NCBI RefSeq assembly: GCF_023227905.1
Contig: NZ_JALOCF010000018.1
Coordinates: forward strand, 1-64,000
DNA: 64,000 nt
Reading direction: 5' to 3'
Source of the DNA: Methylobacter sp.
GTDB taxonomy: Bacteria; Pseudomonadota; Gammaproteobacteria; Methylococcales; Methylomonadaceae
Position numbers and translations under genes: made by a program. The notes beneath the pieces were generated by a model, which was not told the origin of the DNA, searched no databases, and saw only the letters and a list, made by a program, of their open reading frames with translations. Numbering within the stretch: position 1 is the first letter of the stretch; every line of letters begins with the position of its first letter. Positions 32,429 to 40,408 of this stretch are shown piece after piece.

Positions 32429-33182
32429 AATGTTCTTTCCGACAGCCGCCTTTTATTTTCTGGAAAACCGCCCCGCTCCGGCACTAGGAAATATCAGCTA
32501 TGGTGGCGCCAAGCCTATCAGCGACCGCCCATGGCTTGCGATAGGCTTGGTGCTGTGCGCGCATCTGGCGGTTTTTGCGGCATTGGCACGACCACAGCAG
32601 TCTTTGCCGCTTGAGACCATGCCGGAACCGATCATGGTCAGCTTGCTGAGTGCGCCGCAGGCAGCGCCGCAAAAGCCGACATTACCACCCGCCAAGCCGG
32701 TAGAACAGCAGCATAAACCAATCAAGAAGCCAGTCAAAACACCGGTCAGTAAACCCGTGGTACCGATCATAAAACCGGCCAGTCTTCCAGCCGCCCCGTC
32801 TGTGGAGCAGCCTCCCATGCCCACAACCCCGGCAAGCTCCCCTGCTGCCGAAGCACAAGCGAGGCCAACGAATACCAAAGCCGCAGATACGCAAACCTAT
32901 CAGTCGCCAAGCTTCAACGCGGCTTATCTCAATAACCCTGCCCCGAAATATCCGTCAGTGTCGCGGCGACTGGGTGAACAAGGCTTGGTGCTATTACGCG
33001 TACAGGTAACAGCGGACGGCGCAGCCGAATCCGTAGAACTGCAAACCGGCAGCGGCTCAAACCGTCTCGATCAGGCCGCACTGGAAGCCGTCAAAAAATG
33101 GCAATTTGTTCCCGCCAAACGCGGCGAACAATCGGTTAGTGCATCGGTCGTTGTACCGATCAGATTTTCATTAGAAGGATAA
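32418..33182 (+). CDS. tonB: TonB energy-transducing protein
   Basis: 254 aa. One N-terminal membrane anchor (about 39-57, WLAIGLVLCAHLAVFAALA), including the His of the anchor helix, is followed by a Pro/Lys-rich periplasmic linker (about 80-150: PVKTPVSKPVVPIIKP). The C-terminal TonB domain has YPSVSRRLGEQGLVLLRVQV and ALEAVKKWQFVPAKRG. GTG 32418 has AAGGA 6 bp upstream. It transmits proton-motive force to the receptors encoded around it. exbB starts 6 bp after its stop. Confidence 0.95.
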   Translation: MFTKMFFPTAAFYFLENRPAPALGNISYGGAKPISDRPWLAIGLVLCAHLAVFAALARPQQSLPLETMPEPIMVSLLSAPQAAPQKPTLPPAKPVEQQHKPIKKPVKTPVSKPVVPIIKPASLPAAPSVEQPPMPTTPASSPAAEAQARPTNTKAADTQTYQSPSFNAAYLNNPAPKYPSVSRRLGEQGLVLLRVQVTADGAAESVELQTGSGSNRLDQAALEAVKKWQFVPAKRGEQSVSASVVVPIRFSLEG

Positions 33183-33188
33183 GTCATC

Positions 33189-34019
33189 ATGCAAGCATAT
33201 CTATTAGACAACCTGAAATTCATCACTGAGGGCGGCGCAGTTTCTATTATCGTTGCAACAGGCCTGTTAGCCATGTCCATAGGCAGTTGGAGTTTAATGG
33301 TCATCAAAGCCCTACAGGCACGGCGTTTAAAAAACAGCAGCGCAGCCTTTTTAACACGATTTTGGCAGGCCTCGTCGTCAACCCTGACGTCAATGGCAGC
33401 GGTCATGAGCGAGGATTTGAAAAAAGCGGAAAACCCGTTTGCGCGCCTTACGCTGCAAGGCATCAGCGCTGCCGACCATCACAAGCGCTACACCGAACGG
33501 GTAAGGGATGACGGAACTACTGCGTTGCAGGAACATTCGCACCATGATGAATTTATTGCCCAGGCGCTACGCCGGACTATCGGCCAGGAAGCCATGCAGA
33601 TGGAGACAGGACTGACCTTGTTGGCTTCAGTAGGCAGTATCGCTCCTTTTATCGGATTGTTCGGCACCGTCTGGGGCATTTATCATGCGCTCGGCACTAT
33701 CGCCGTCGGCGGCCAAGCCACGGTAGACAAAGTGGCAGGCCCGGTCGGCGAAGCATTGATCATGACCGCATTCGGCCTGGCAGTCGCCATCCCGGCGGTT
33801 CTCGCCTATAACACCCTGGTGCGCGACAATCGCCTGCTAATGGGCGAATTGGAAACGTTCGCCCACGATCTACATACCTACCTGACCACCGGCGTACCGC
33901 TGGCAGCTCTGCAAATTACCGAAACGCTACCGTCGGAAAATTCAAGCCAGGCCGTCCCTGCCCGGCCCTCATCCGGCGCTCCGCAAGCAAATTCTCTCCA
34001 AGCAGAGGTGTCGCTATGA
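33189..34019 (+). CDS. exbB: ExbB/TolQ-family proton channel
   Basis: 276 aa, three membrane helices: about 15-35, 140-165 (LLASVGSIAPFIGLFGTVWGIYHAL, the family signature) and 185-205 (EALIMTAFGLAVAIPAVLAYN). It forms the pentameric channel around ExbD that energises TonB. AGAAGGATAAG precedes ATG 33189. Its stop overlaps the exbD start by four bases. The C-terminal 30 residues are a Ser/Ala/Gln-rich tail that is longer than in E. coli ExbB. Confidence 0.95.
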   Translation: MQAYLLDNLKFITEGGAVSIIVATGLLAMSIGSWSLMVIKALQARRLKNSSAAFLTRFWQASSSTLTSMAAVMSEDLKKAENPFARLTLQGISAADHHKRYTERVRDDGTTALQEHSHHDEFIAQALRRTIGQEAMQMETGLTLLASVGSIAPFIGLFGTVWGIYHALGTIAVGGQATVDKVAGPVGEALIMTAFGLAVAIPAVLAYNTLVRDNRLLMGELETFAHDLHTYLTTGVPLAALQITETLPSENSSQAVPARPSSGAPQANSLQAEVSL

Positions 34020-34444
34020 TCGGCTCAGGCGGCTTCGGCGGCGATAACCGTCATACGCAACCGATGGCGGAAATCAACACCACGCCGATGGTTGACGTCA
34101 TGCTGGTGCTGCTGGTGATTTTCATCATCACCGCACCGCTGCTGACCCACTCGATCAAAATCGACCTGCCGCAAGCGGGCAGCCAAGCCAATCCGGAAAA
34201 ACCCGACATCGTCACCCTGTCGATGAATGCGGAAGGCAAACTGTTTTGGAACGATGCGCCCCTTGCAGAAATTGAGCTTGACTCGCGATTGGCGGCGGAA
34301 GCGCAAAAAAAGCCCCAACCCGAACTGCATTTACGCGCCGACAAAACCACAAACTATCAACAATTAGCCATGGTAATGTCCGCTGCACAAAACGCAGGAA
34401 TAGAAAAACTGGGCTTCGTTACCGATCCGAATCTAAAGAAATAA
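34016..34444 (+). CDS. exbD: ExbD biopolymer transport protein
   Basis: 142 aa. INTTPMVDVMLVLLVIFIITAPL is the single membrane helix with the proton-carrying Asp (MVDVML). The periplasmic domain has VTLSMNAEGKLFWND and LHLRADKTTNYQQLAMVMSAAQNAGIEKLGFVT. It completes the TonB-ExbB-ExbD complex. Coupled to exbB by an ATGA overlap. Confidence 0.95.
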   Translation: MIGSGGFGGDNRHTQPMAEINTTPMVDVMLVLLVIFIITAPLLTHSIKIDLPQAGSQANPEKPDIVTLSMNAEGKLFWNDAPLAEIELDSRLAAEAQKKPQPELHLRADKTTNYQQLAMVMSAAQNAGIEKLGFVTDPNLKK

Positions 34445-34468
34445 AACCGCATATCGGAAGGAATTATC

Positions 34469-34753
34469 ATGTCTAAAAAAGATCAGCAAGAGACCTTATT
34501 AATGGCTGTCGAACATTTAAAAACTCAGTATGAAGCCCTGCAATATCCTTGCATTGCTCTGCTCATTTCCCGGTATTATCGTTTGCTTGGCAATTTAACT
34601 ACATCCAAAAATAAGCAGGAAAAGTATGCCGCCTATTCAAGGACATGGCTTAACTGCCATATAAACAACCCAAGGCATCCGCAAAGAATTCAACACCAGC
34701 TTAATGATTTTATTCAGCCTTATGAATTCGGCCTAGAATCGAGCGCGAAATAA
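34469..34753 (+). CDS. Small hypothetical protein after exbD
   Basis: 94 aa from ATG 34469 with GGAAGGA well placed upstream, 24 bp after exbD. It is predicted all-helical, soluble, basic and aromatic-rich (YPCIALLISRYYRLLGNL; RTWLNCHINNPRHPQRIQ). No known motif is recognised. Its position in the ton operon, ahead of a receptor gene, suggests an iron-uptake accessory role, which is inference only. Confidence 0.65.
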   Translation: MSKKDQQETLLMAVEHLKTQYEALQYPCIALLISRYYRLLGNLTTSKNKQEKYAAYSRTWLNCHINNPRHPQRIQHQLNDFIQPYEFGLESSAK

Positions 34754-34827
34754 CTTCATAACTAGCCCTCGATTCAAGCAAAGCGGAAAGGTAATTCCGT
34801 CCAAATAAAAAAACAGCCAGCCATCGC

Positions 34828-34870
34828 CTTTTGTGTGACCAGCCAGCCAGCAACAAGCTATACACAAAAG
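34828..34870. promoter_or_regulatory. Inverted repeat just upstream of a receptor gene
   Basis: CTTTTGTGT (34828-34836) pairs with ACACAAAAG (34862-34870), ending 10 bp before the ATG. The loop is rich in CCAGCCAGC. In the mRNA it could occlude the ribosome binding region. Confidence 0.4.
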
Positions 34871-34880
34871 CGAGATATTT

Positions 34881-37025
34881 ATGAAAAATCACAAGAACCG
34901 GCCGCTGATGCTGGCTATTGCCGCATTGTTGAACGCTTCGCATACCGAAGGTGCGGAGCTTGCTCAACCGGTACTTCCCGAAGTTAAAGTCAAGGCCGCC
35001 GCTGAAAAAGAACCCGCCTACAAAGCCGATACATCCAGCACCGGACTGAAGTTTGAAGCGGCCATACGCGATATTCCGCAATCCGTCAGCGTAGTCAAAG
35101 AGGAGTTGGTCAAATCGCAAAATGCCTTTAACCTGCGCGATGCGCTGAAGAATGTCAGCGGGCTGACCATTGCCGCCGGCGAGGGCGGGCGTACCGGCGA
35201 TTCGATCACCTTGCGCGGGTTTTCAGCAAACTCCGACACTTATCTCGACGGCGTCAAGGAAAACGGCCAGTACGCTCGCGACACTTTTTTCCTGGACCGC
35301 GTCGAAGTGCTGAAAGGCGCGTCTTCGGTACTGTTCGGGCGCGGCTCGACCGGCGGCGTTATCAACCCGATTGCCAAAAAGCCGGTCATGGGCAAGTCAT
35401 TCGCCACCGCGGACTTTACTTACGGTAACTATGACTTCAAGCGCACCACGCTGGATGCCGGAACAAAACTGACCGACAGCATCGCCGTGCGGCTCAACGC
35501 ACTGTACCAGGATGCCGATTCGTTCCGCGATTACAATTACACCAACCGCTGGGGCGTCGCGCCGTCGGTCAAGTTCGACATCACCAAGGACACCGATCTG
35601 ACTCTGATGCTGATGCATCAGGAAGAGGACAGCGTGTTCGACTATGGCGTGCCGATGGTCGGCGGAAAGCCCGCCAACGTGCCTGTCAACCAATTCTACG
35701 GTTTCAAGGATGATCTGTTGCAAACTTACGATACCTCGGTAGTGACGGCGATATTCAACCACCGCTTTAACTCGGATTTTTCAGTGCGGAATACCTCCCG
35801 ATACGGCAATTATGATCGCAGCTATCGCACATTGCTGTTTTCAGGGTCGGCCTCCAATACCGGCCCGACAGCAACAATAGCCCGAACCCAGGCATTGCGC
35901 GAAAGCCCGCAAGAAAATTATTACAACCAGACCGACTTCACCTTCAAAAAACCGCTGTTCGGTTTTAACAATACCTTCCTTTTTGGCGCGGAAGTCGGCT
36001 GGGAAGATTATACCTTCCGGTCTAAAAACTCGACCGGCGTCAGCCGGGTGTCCATCTATAACCCCATATCAGCGCCAACTGTAGGTTTGGGCCGCGCCAA
36101 CGATTTTTCCGGCGTACTGGCAACCGACAGAAACACCAAAACCAATACCGTTGCCGGTTACGTGCTCGATCAGTTCGAGATTACGCCCGAGTGGAAGCTG
36201 CTTGCCGGTGGACGTTACGATGTTTTTCAGGCGAAACAGAACGACAATCTTCTTAACAGCAATGATTTCGAGCGTACCGATCACCAATGGAACCCGCGTG
36301 CCGGTCTGGTGTGGCAACCGAAAAATTGGCAGGCGTACTATTTCAGTTACGGCACATCGTTCAATCCTTCCGCGGAAACTTTTTCCCTCGCCAGCAATAC
36401 CGCCAACCTGAAACCGGAGCAGAGCCAGAATTTGGAAATCGGCGCCAAATTGGACCTTTTTGACGGACGACTCAGCGCGACCGGCGCGTTATTCCGGCTG
36501 GAAAAAACCAACGCGCGGACAGCCGATCCTAGCGATCCTACCCGGAATATTCTGGCCGGAGAACAGCGGACCGACGGTTTCGAGTTAGGATTGGCCGGAG
36601 ACATTCTGCCTGACTGGAGCCTTTCGGCGACTTACGCTTATCTCGATGCCGAAGTGGTTAAATCCAATAACAGCGCCACAGGATCGGTCAGCGGGCAATC
36701 CAAGTCGCTCGAAGGCAAGAATTCGGTGAATGTGCCGGAAAACAGCGGCGTAGTCTGGACCAGTTACAAGATCACCCCGGAATGGGACGTAGGCGGCGGC
36801 GTGTTTATGTCCGGCTCGCGTTTCACCGATGCGGTTAATGAAGTGACCTTGCCCGGCTATGCGCGCCTTGATGCAACCGTGTCTTATCATCCGACCAAAT
36901 ACCTGGACATCCAGGCCAATGCGTTCAACCTGCTGGATAAGGTCTATTACGAATCCGGACAAACCAATACGGCCTTGCCGGGGACGCCGCTGTCGGGACA
37001 GCTGACGTTGCGGGTGAAATATTGA
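34881..37025 (+). CDS. TonB-dependent siderophore receptor
   Basis: 714 aa. Signal peptide about 1-25 (LMLAIAALLNASHTEGA), TonB box region PEVKVKA (about 33-39), plug with DIPQSVSVVKEEL, NVSGLTIAAG, ITLRGFSANSDTYLDG and RVEVLKGASSVLFGRGSTGGVIN, then a 22-strand barrel ending in LTLRVKY. It is in the siderophore (TIGR01783-like) class and resembles catecholate receptors such as Fiu. It has no STN domain. It is followed by a PiuC-like dioxygenase, as in many fiu/piuA loci, which supports a ferric-siderophore ligand. Confidence 0.95.
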   Translation: MKNHKNRPLMLAIAALLNASHTEGAELAQPVLPEVKVKAAAEKEPAYKADTSSTGLKFEAAIRDIPQSVSVVKEELVKSQNAFNLRDALKNVSGLTIAAGEGGRTGDSITLRGFSANSDTYLDGVKENGQYARDTFFLDRVEVLKGASSVLFGRGSTGGVINPIAKKPVMGKSFATADFTYGNYDFKRTTLDAGTKLTDSIAVRLNALYQDADSFRDYNYTNRWGVAPSVKFDITKDTDLTLMLMHQEEDSVFDYGVPMVGGKPANVPVNQFYGFKDDLLQTYDTSVVTAIFNHRFNSDFSVRNTSRYGNYDRSYRTLLFSGSASNTGPTATIARTQALRESPQENYYNQTDFTFKKPLFGFNNTFLFGAEVGWEDYTFRSKNSTGVSRVSIYNPISAPTVGLGRANDFSGVLATDRNTKTNTVAGYVLDQFEITPEWKLLAGGRYDVFQAKQNDNLLNSNDFERTDHQWNPRAGLVWQPKNWQAYYFSYGTSFNPSAETFSLASNTANLKPEQSQNLEIGAKLDLFDGRLSATGALFRLEKTNARTADPSDPTRNILAGEQRTDGFELGLAGDILPDWSLSATYAYLDAEVVKSNNSATGSVSGQSKSLEGKNSVNVPENSGVVWTSYKITPEWDVGGGVFMSGSRFTDAVNEVTLPGYARLDATVSYHPTKYLDIQANAFNLLDKVYYESGQTNTALPGTPLSGQLTLRVKY

Positions 37026-37097
37026 TGTGCAATTGAATACACTAAATTTTGTCCACGAAAAGCAGCAGAGAGAAATGTTATCCAACGCGACTTGACG

Positions 37098-37155
37098 CCA
37101 AAGCAAGCTTTGGACTCCAGAAAATCCGGCTACAGGAGTTCAAAGCTTGCTTTGA
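37098..37155. repeat. 58-bp palindromic repeat, copy 1
   Basis: Arms CCAAAGCAAGCTTTGGACTCC-type (37098-37118) and GGAGTTCAAAGCTTGCTTTG (37135-37154). The same arrangement and length recur at 40261-40318. It lies between the receptor and piuC-like genes. Confidence 0.8.
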
Positions 37156-37219
37156 ATTTTAAATTTTTTAAACACAACGCAGAACCCGATCGCAGCCACG
37201 TCACAAACAGAGGATCACC

Positions 37220-37891
37220 ATGCTACTTGCCATTGAAAATGTTTTAACAGGTGAAGAACTCGCCGGTGCGCGAGAACTATTCGCCAAAGCGCAATTTGTT
37301 GATGGCCGGGTCACCGCAGGCGAGCTGGCCGCCAAGGTAAAAAACAACCTGCAACTGCCTGCGAAGGCGGCGGAGACGCAAGTGCTGACCGAGATCGTTC
37401 ATAATGCCTTGCATTGCAATCCGCTGTTTGTATCCGCGGCCTTGCCGAAAGTAGTCTGCCCGCCGCTGTTTAATCGCTATGTTCCGGGCATGGAGTTTGG
37501 CATCCATGTCGACAATGCGATCCGCGTCGGCGTGTCGACTTTTCGCACCGATGTATCGGGAACGCTGTTCCTGTCCGAGCCGGACGAATATGAAGGCGGG
37601 GAGTTGGTCATCGAAGACACTTACGGCGTGCAGCGCATTAAACTGCCTGCCGGAAGCCTGGTGCTGTATCCGTCAAGCAGCTTGCACAAGGTGGAAGCCA
37701 TCACCGGCGGCCACCGCGATGTTGCAGTGTTCTGGGTGCAGAGTATGATTCGCGACGTCGCCCAGCGCAGCCTTTTGTTTCAGCTCGATGCTGGTATCCA
37801 GAGCCTTCGAGCCCGTGCCCCGGAAAGTCCTGAGATTGTGCCGCTGGTCGCTACTTACCATAACCTGCTGCGTATGTGGGCGGACATCTGA
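37220..37891 (+). CDS. PiuC/YbiX-type Fe(II)/2-oxoglutarate dioxygenase (PKHD-type hydroxylase)
   Basis: 223 aa. The double-stranded beta-helix iron ligands are visible as H96-x-D98 (GIHVDNAI) and H156 (SLHKVEAITGGHRD); R166 is the likely 2-oxoglutarate-binding residue. RYVPGMEFGIHVD and EYEGGELVIEDTYG are typical of the PKHD-type group. Such enzymes lie beside Fiu/PiuA receptors and are iron-regulated. A role in modifying or degrading imported siderophores is suspected but not shown. GAGGATCACC precedes ATG 37220. Confidence 0.92.
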   Translation: MLLAIENVLTGEELAGARELFAKAQFVDGRVTAGELAAKVKNNLQLPAKAAETQVLTEIVHNALHCNPLFVSAALPKVVCPPLFNRYVPGMEFGIHVDNAIRVGVSTFRTDVSGTLFLSEPDEYEGGELVIEDTYGVQRIKLPAGSLVLYPSSSLHKVEAITGGHRDVAVFWVQSMIRDVAQRSLLFQLDAGIQSLRARAPESPEIVPLVATYHNLLRMWADI

Positions 37892-37990
37892 CAATAAGCC
37901 GGGGTACCCCTTATAATGGCGCGACTTTAAAACCCCGAACCATTGATATGGCGGCCTGAGTTTTAACTTAAACTGAAACAGAGACTGGAA

Positions 37991-38713
37991 ATGCTGCAAG
38001 CAACTGAACTCACTAAAGCCTATAACGGCGCCATTGCCCTGAACAAACTAAACCTGACGGTGAACAGCGGAGAGATTTTCTGCCTTTTGGGCGCGAACGG
38101 TGCCGGAAAAACCACAACCATCAATTTGTTCCTGAATTTCGTATCGCCGACCGGCGGGCAAGCGCAGGTGAACGGTATCGACGTAAGCAAGGAACCGCTT
38201 GAGGCGAAACGCCACATTGCTTATATTCCTGAAACGGTGATGCTCTACCCTAGCCTTTCCGGGCTGGAGAATCTTAAGTTTTTCACCACGCTGGCGCTGG
38301 GGCATAAGCGGCCCGAACATGAACTGCTCGAGTTACTTGCTCAAGCGGGACTGGTTGAAGACGCGGCGTTCAAACGCGTGTCCGGTTATTCGAAAGGCAT
38401 GCGGCAGAAAGTCGGAATTGCTATTGCGATTGCGAAAAACGCGAAGGCGCTGCTGCTGGACGAACCGACTTCCGGTCTCGATCCGCAAGCCGCGAACGAA
38501 TTCTCCAAACTGCTGGACCGGCTTAAAGCTGAAGGCGTAGCCATCCTGATGGCCACCCATGACCTGTTCCTGGCCAAGCAAGTCGGCACCCGCGTGGGCA
38601 TCATGCAGCGCGGGAACCTGGTCTCGACCATGGCAACCGACGATCTCGGCCACGCCGATCTCGAGCGGCTTTATCTCGACATTGCTTATGGCTACAGCAA
38701 GGAAGCCGGATGA
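37991..38713 (+). CDS. ABC transporter ATP-binding protein
   Basis: 240 aa with Walker A GANGAGKT (34-41), Q-loop region, signature YSKGMRQKVGIAIAI, Walker B ALLLDEPTSGLD and switch His in MATHD. It is of the export-type (ABC-2-like, CcmA/NosF class). It is coupled by overlap (ATGA) to the first permease. The substrate is unknown; position in an iron block suggests a compound related to iron or siderophore handling. Confidence 0.94.
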   Translation: MLQATELTKAYNGAIALNKLNLTVNSGEIFCLLGANGAGKTTTINLFLNFVSPTGGQAQVNGIDVSKEPLEAKRHIAYIPETVMLYPSLSGLENLKFFTTLALGHKRPEHELLELLAQAGLVEDAAFKRVSGYSKGMRQKVGIAIAIAKNAKALLLDEPTSGLDPQAANEFSKLLDRLKAEGVAILMATHDLFLAKQVGTRVGIMQRGNLVSTMATDDLGHADLERLYLDIAYGYSKEAG

Positions 38714-40146
38714 ACACTGCCGCAAATGTTATCAGTACCATTGCTCGCAAAGAGTTGCTTGAGCAGTTACGCGATGCGCGATTTTGGTGGGCCGGCGGCA
38801 TCATCCTGGTGTTAATGTTAACTGCGCTGCTGCTGGGCTGGCAGCAGATGCAGCTCGTTGACAAGGAGCATGCCGAAGCTCGCGCCGTGGCTTATCAGCA
38901 ATGGCTGGATCAGGGCGATAAAAATCCCCACCAGGCCGCGCATTTCGGTCAATACGCTTTCAAGCCGATGAGTCCACTGGCGTTCGTTGATCCGGGCATC
39001 GACCGATTCGTTGGTTCCACGGTGTGGATGGAAGCGCATAAACAAAACGAATTCAATTTTCGCCCGGCGCGCGACGCGACCTCATTGCAACGCTTCGGCG
39101 AGCTGACTATGACGTTTGTATTGCAAACACTGGTGCCGCTGGTCATTGTATTGCTCTCCTTTTCGGCGTTCACCGGCGAACGCGAAAGCGGCACCTTACG
39201 GCAGTTATTGAGCATCGGCGTAAAGCCTTCGCAATTACTGGCCGGCAAAAGCCTGGCGATTGCGACAGCCATCGGCGCATTACTGTTGCCGATGGCATTG
39301 CTCGGTTTTGTGGCATTGGGTTTCGCCGAGAACCAGCATGCCGGTATGGCGAATTTATACAAGCGCGGTGCTTGGCTCGTCTTGGGCTATGCGATCTATT
39401 TAACCGGATTTATTGCCTTGGCGTTAGGCGTATCGGCGGCTTCGTCGTCATCGCGGAAAGCGCTGATCATGCTGCTCGCGTTTTGGGTGGTTAACGGTTT
39501 TATCGCACCACGGGCCATGACCGATTTAGCCCGCCTGATCTGCCCCACTCCAACCAAGGTAGAATTCCAGAACGGCATCAATGAAGCACGCAAAGCAAGT
39601 TTTGGACACGATGAAACGCATCCCGCTTTCGTCGCTTTTCGCGATGAGGTACTTAAGCAATACAAGGTCGCCCGTATTGAGGATTTGCCGATTAGCTTCC
39701 GTGGGCTCTCTTTGCGCAAAGGCGATGAGAACGGCTACCGCATTTACGACGAGCACTACGGCGCGCTCTGGAATACCTACGCACGCCAGGAACGTATCCG
39801 CGCTATCACGGGGTTTGCCTTTCCGCTAGCCGCACTCCGGCCGTTTTCCATGGGCTTGGCCGGTACCGACACTTTTCATCAAAACCGGTTTGCTACCGCT
39901 GCCGAACTGTACCGGCGGCAACTTCAAACAGCAATGAGCGAAGACCTGATCCAGCACCATAAAAACGGCGATAACAACTACGTATCCAATCGCGAATTGT
40001 GGGAAAAAATTCCGGCATTGGCGCACCAAATACCGGAAGCTGAAACCGCTATCGCCGAACAATCTTTAAACCTGGGGATTTTATTAATGTGGATGCTGAC
40101 GACCATCGGGTTTGCAGTAACGGCAGCGCGGCGCTTACGGCCATAA
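38710..40146 (+). CDS. ABC permease, DUF3526-type, first
   Basis: 478 aa. One N-terminal helix (about 20-40, GGIILVLMLTALLLGW) is followed by a long periplasmic-type stretch and then a group of helices in the middle (LVPLVIVLLSFSAFTGERESGTLRQLLSIGVKP, the ABC-2 permease hallmark) and one at the C-terminus (LGILLMWMLTTIGFAV). A large soluble region (about 285-440) lies before the last helix, as in the DUF3526 group. It pairs with the second permease 3' of the inverted-repeat element, presumably as a heterodimer. Confidence 0.88.
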   Translation: MNTAANVISTIARKELLEQLRDARFWWAGGIILVLMLTALLLGWQQMQLVDKEHAEARAVAYQQWLDQGDKNPHQAAHFGQYAFKPMSPLAFVDPGIDRFVGSTVWMEAHKQNEFNFRPARDATSLQRFGELTMTFVLQTLVPLVIVLLSFSAFTGERESGTLRQLLSIGVKPSQLLAGKSLAIATAIGALLLPMALLGFVALGFAENQHAGMANLYKRGAWLVLGYAIYLTGFIALALGVSAASSSSRKALIMLLAFWVVNGFIAPRAMTDLARLICPTPTKVEFQNGINEARKASFGHDETHPAFVAFRDEVLKQYKVARIEDLPISFRGLSLRKGDENGYRIYDEHYGALWNTYARQERIRAITGFAFPLAALRPFSMGLAGTDTFHQNRFATAAELYRRQLQTAMSEDLIQHHKNGDNNYVSNRELWEKIPALAHQIPEAETAIAEQSLNLGILLMWMLTTIGFAVTAARRLRP

Positions 40147-40366
40147 TATTAATAGTTGCAAAAGTTTTTGCATTTACAGCGGCCCGCACTGCAATGGCTT
40201 CGCCGACTATGGAATGCCGGTAACGGCTCGCGTTCTTTTGTTGGACCACGGTTGTGCCGCTCAAAGCAAGCTTTGAACTCCCGGTAGGACTCATGTCGGA
40301 GTTCAAAGCTTGCTTTGAACAGCTAAACGGTACCCAAAGATGCAAGAACTTTTGCAACTATCAATA
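40147..40366. mobile_element. 220-bp MITE-like element with 27-bp terminal inverted repeats
   Basis: Ends 40147-40173 and 40340-40366 match as inverted repeats in 25 of 27 positions (core TAGTTGCAAAAGTT). It begins at the base after the stop codon of the upstream permease and encodes no protein of its own. A 58-bp repeat lies inside it at 40261-40318. It interrupts what should be a compact operon. Confidence 0.75.
40261..40318. repeat. 58-bp palindromic repeat, copy 2 (nested)
   Basis: Arms TCAAAGCAAGCTTTGAACTC and GGAGTTCAAAGCTTGCTTTG match those of the copy at 37098-37155; the centre differs. It lies inside the 220-bp element. Confidence 0.8.
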
Positions 40367-40408
40367 CATGCGGGAACTTACGCAATGATTAATAACGGAA
40401 TAGCAACT

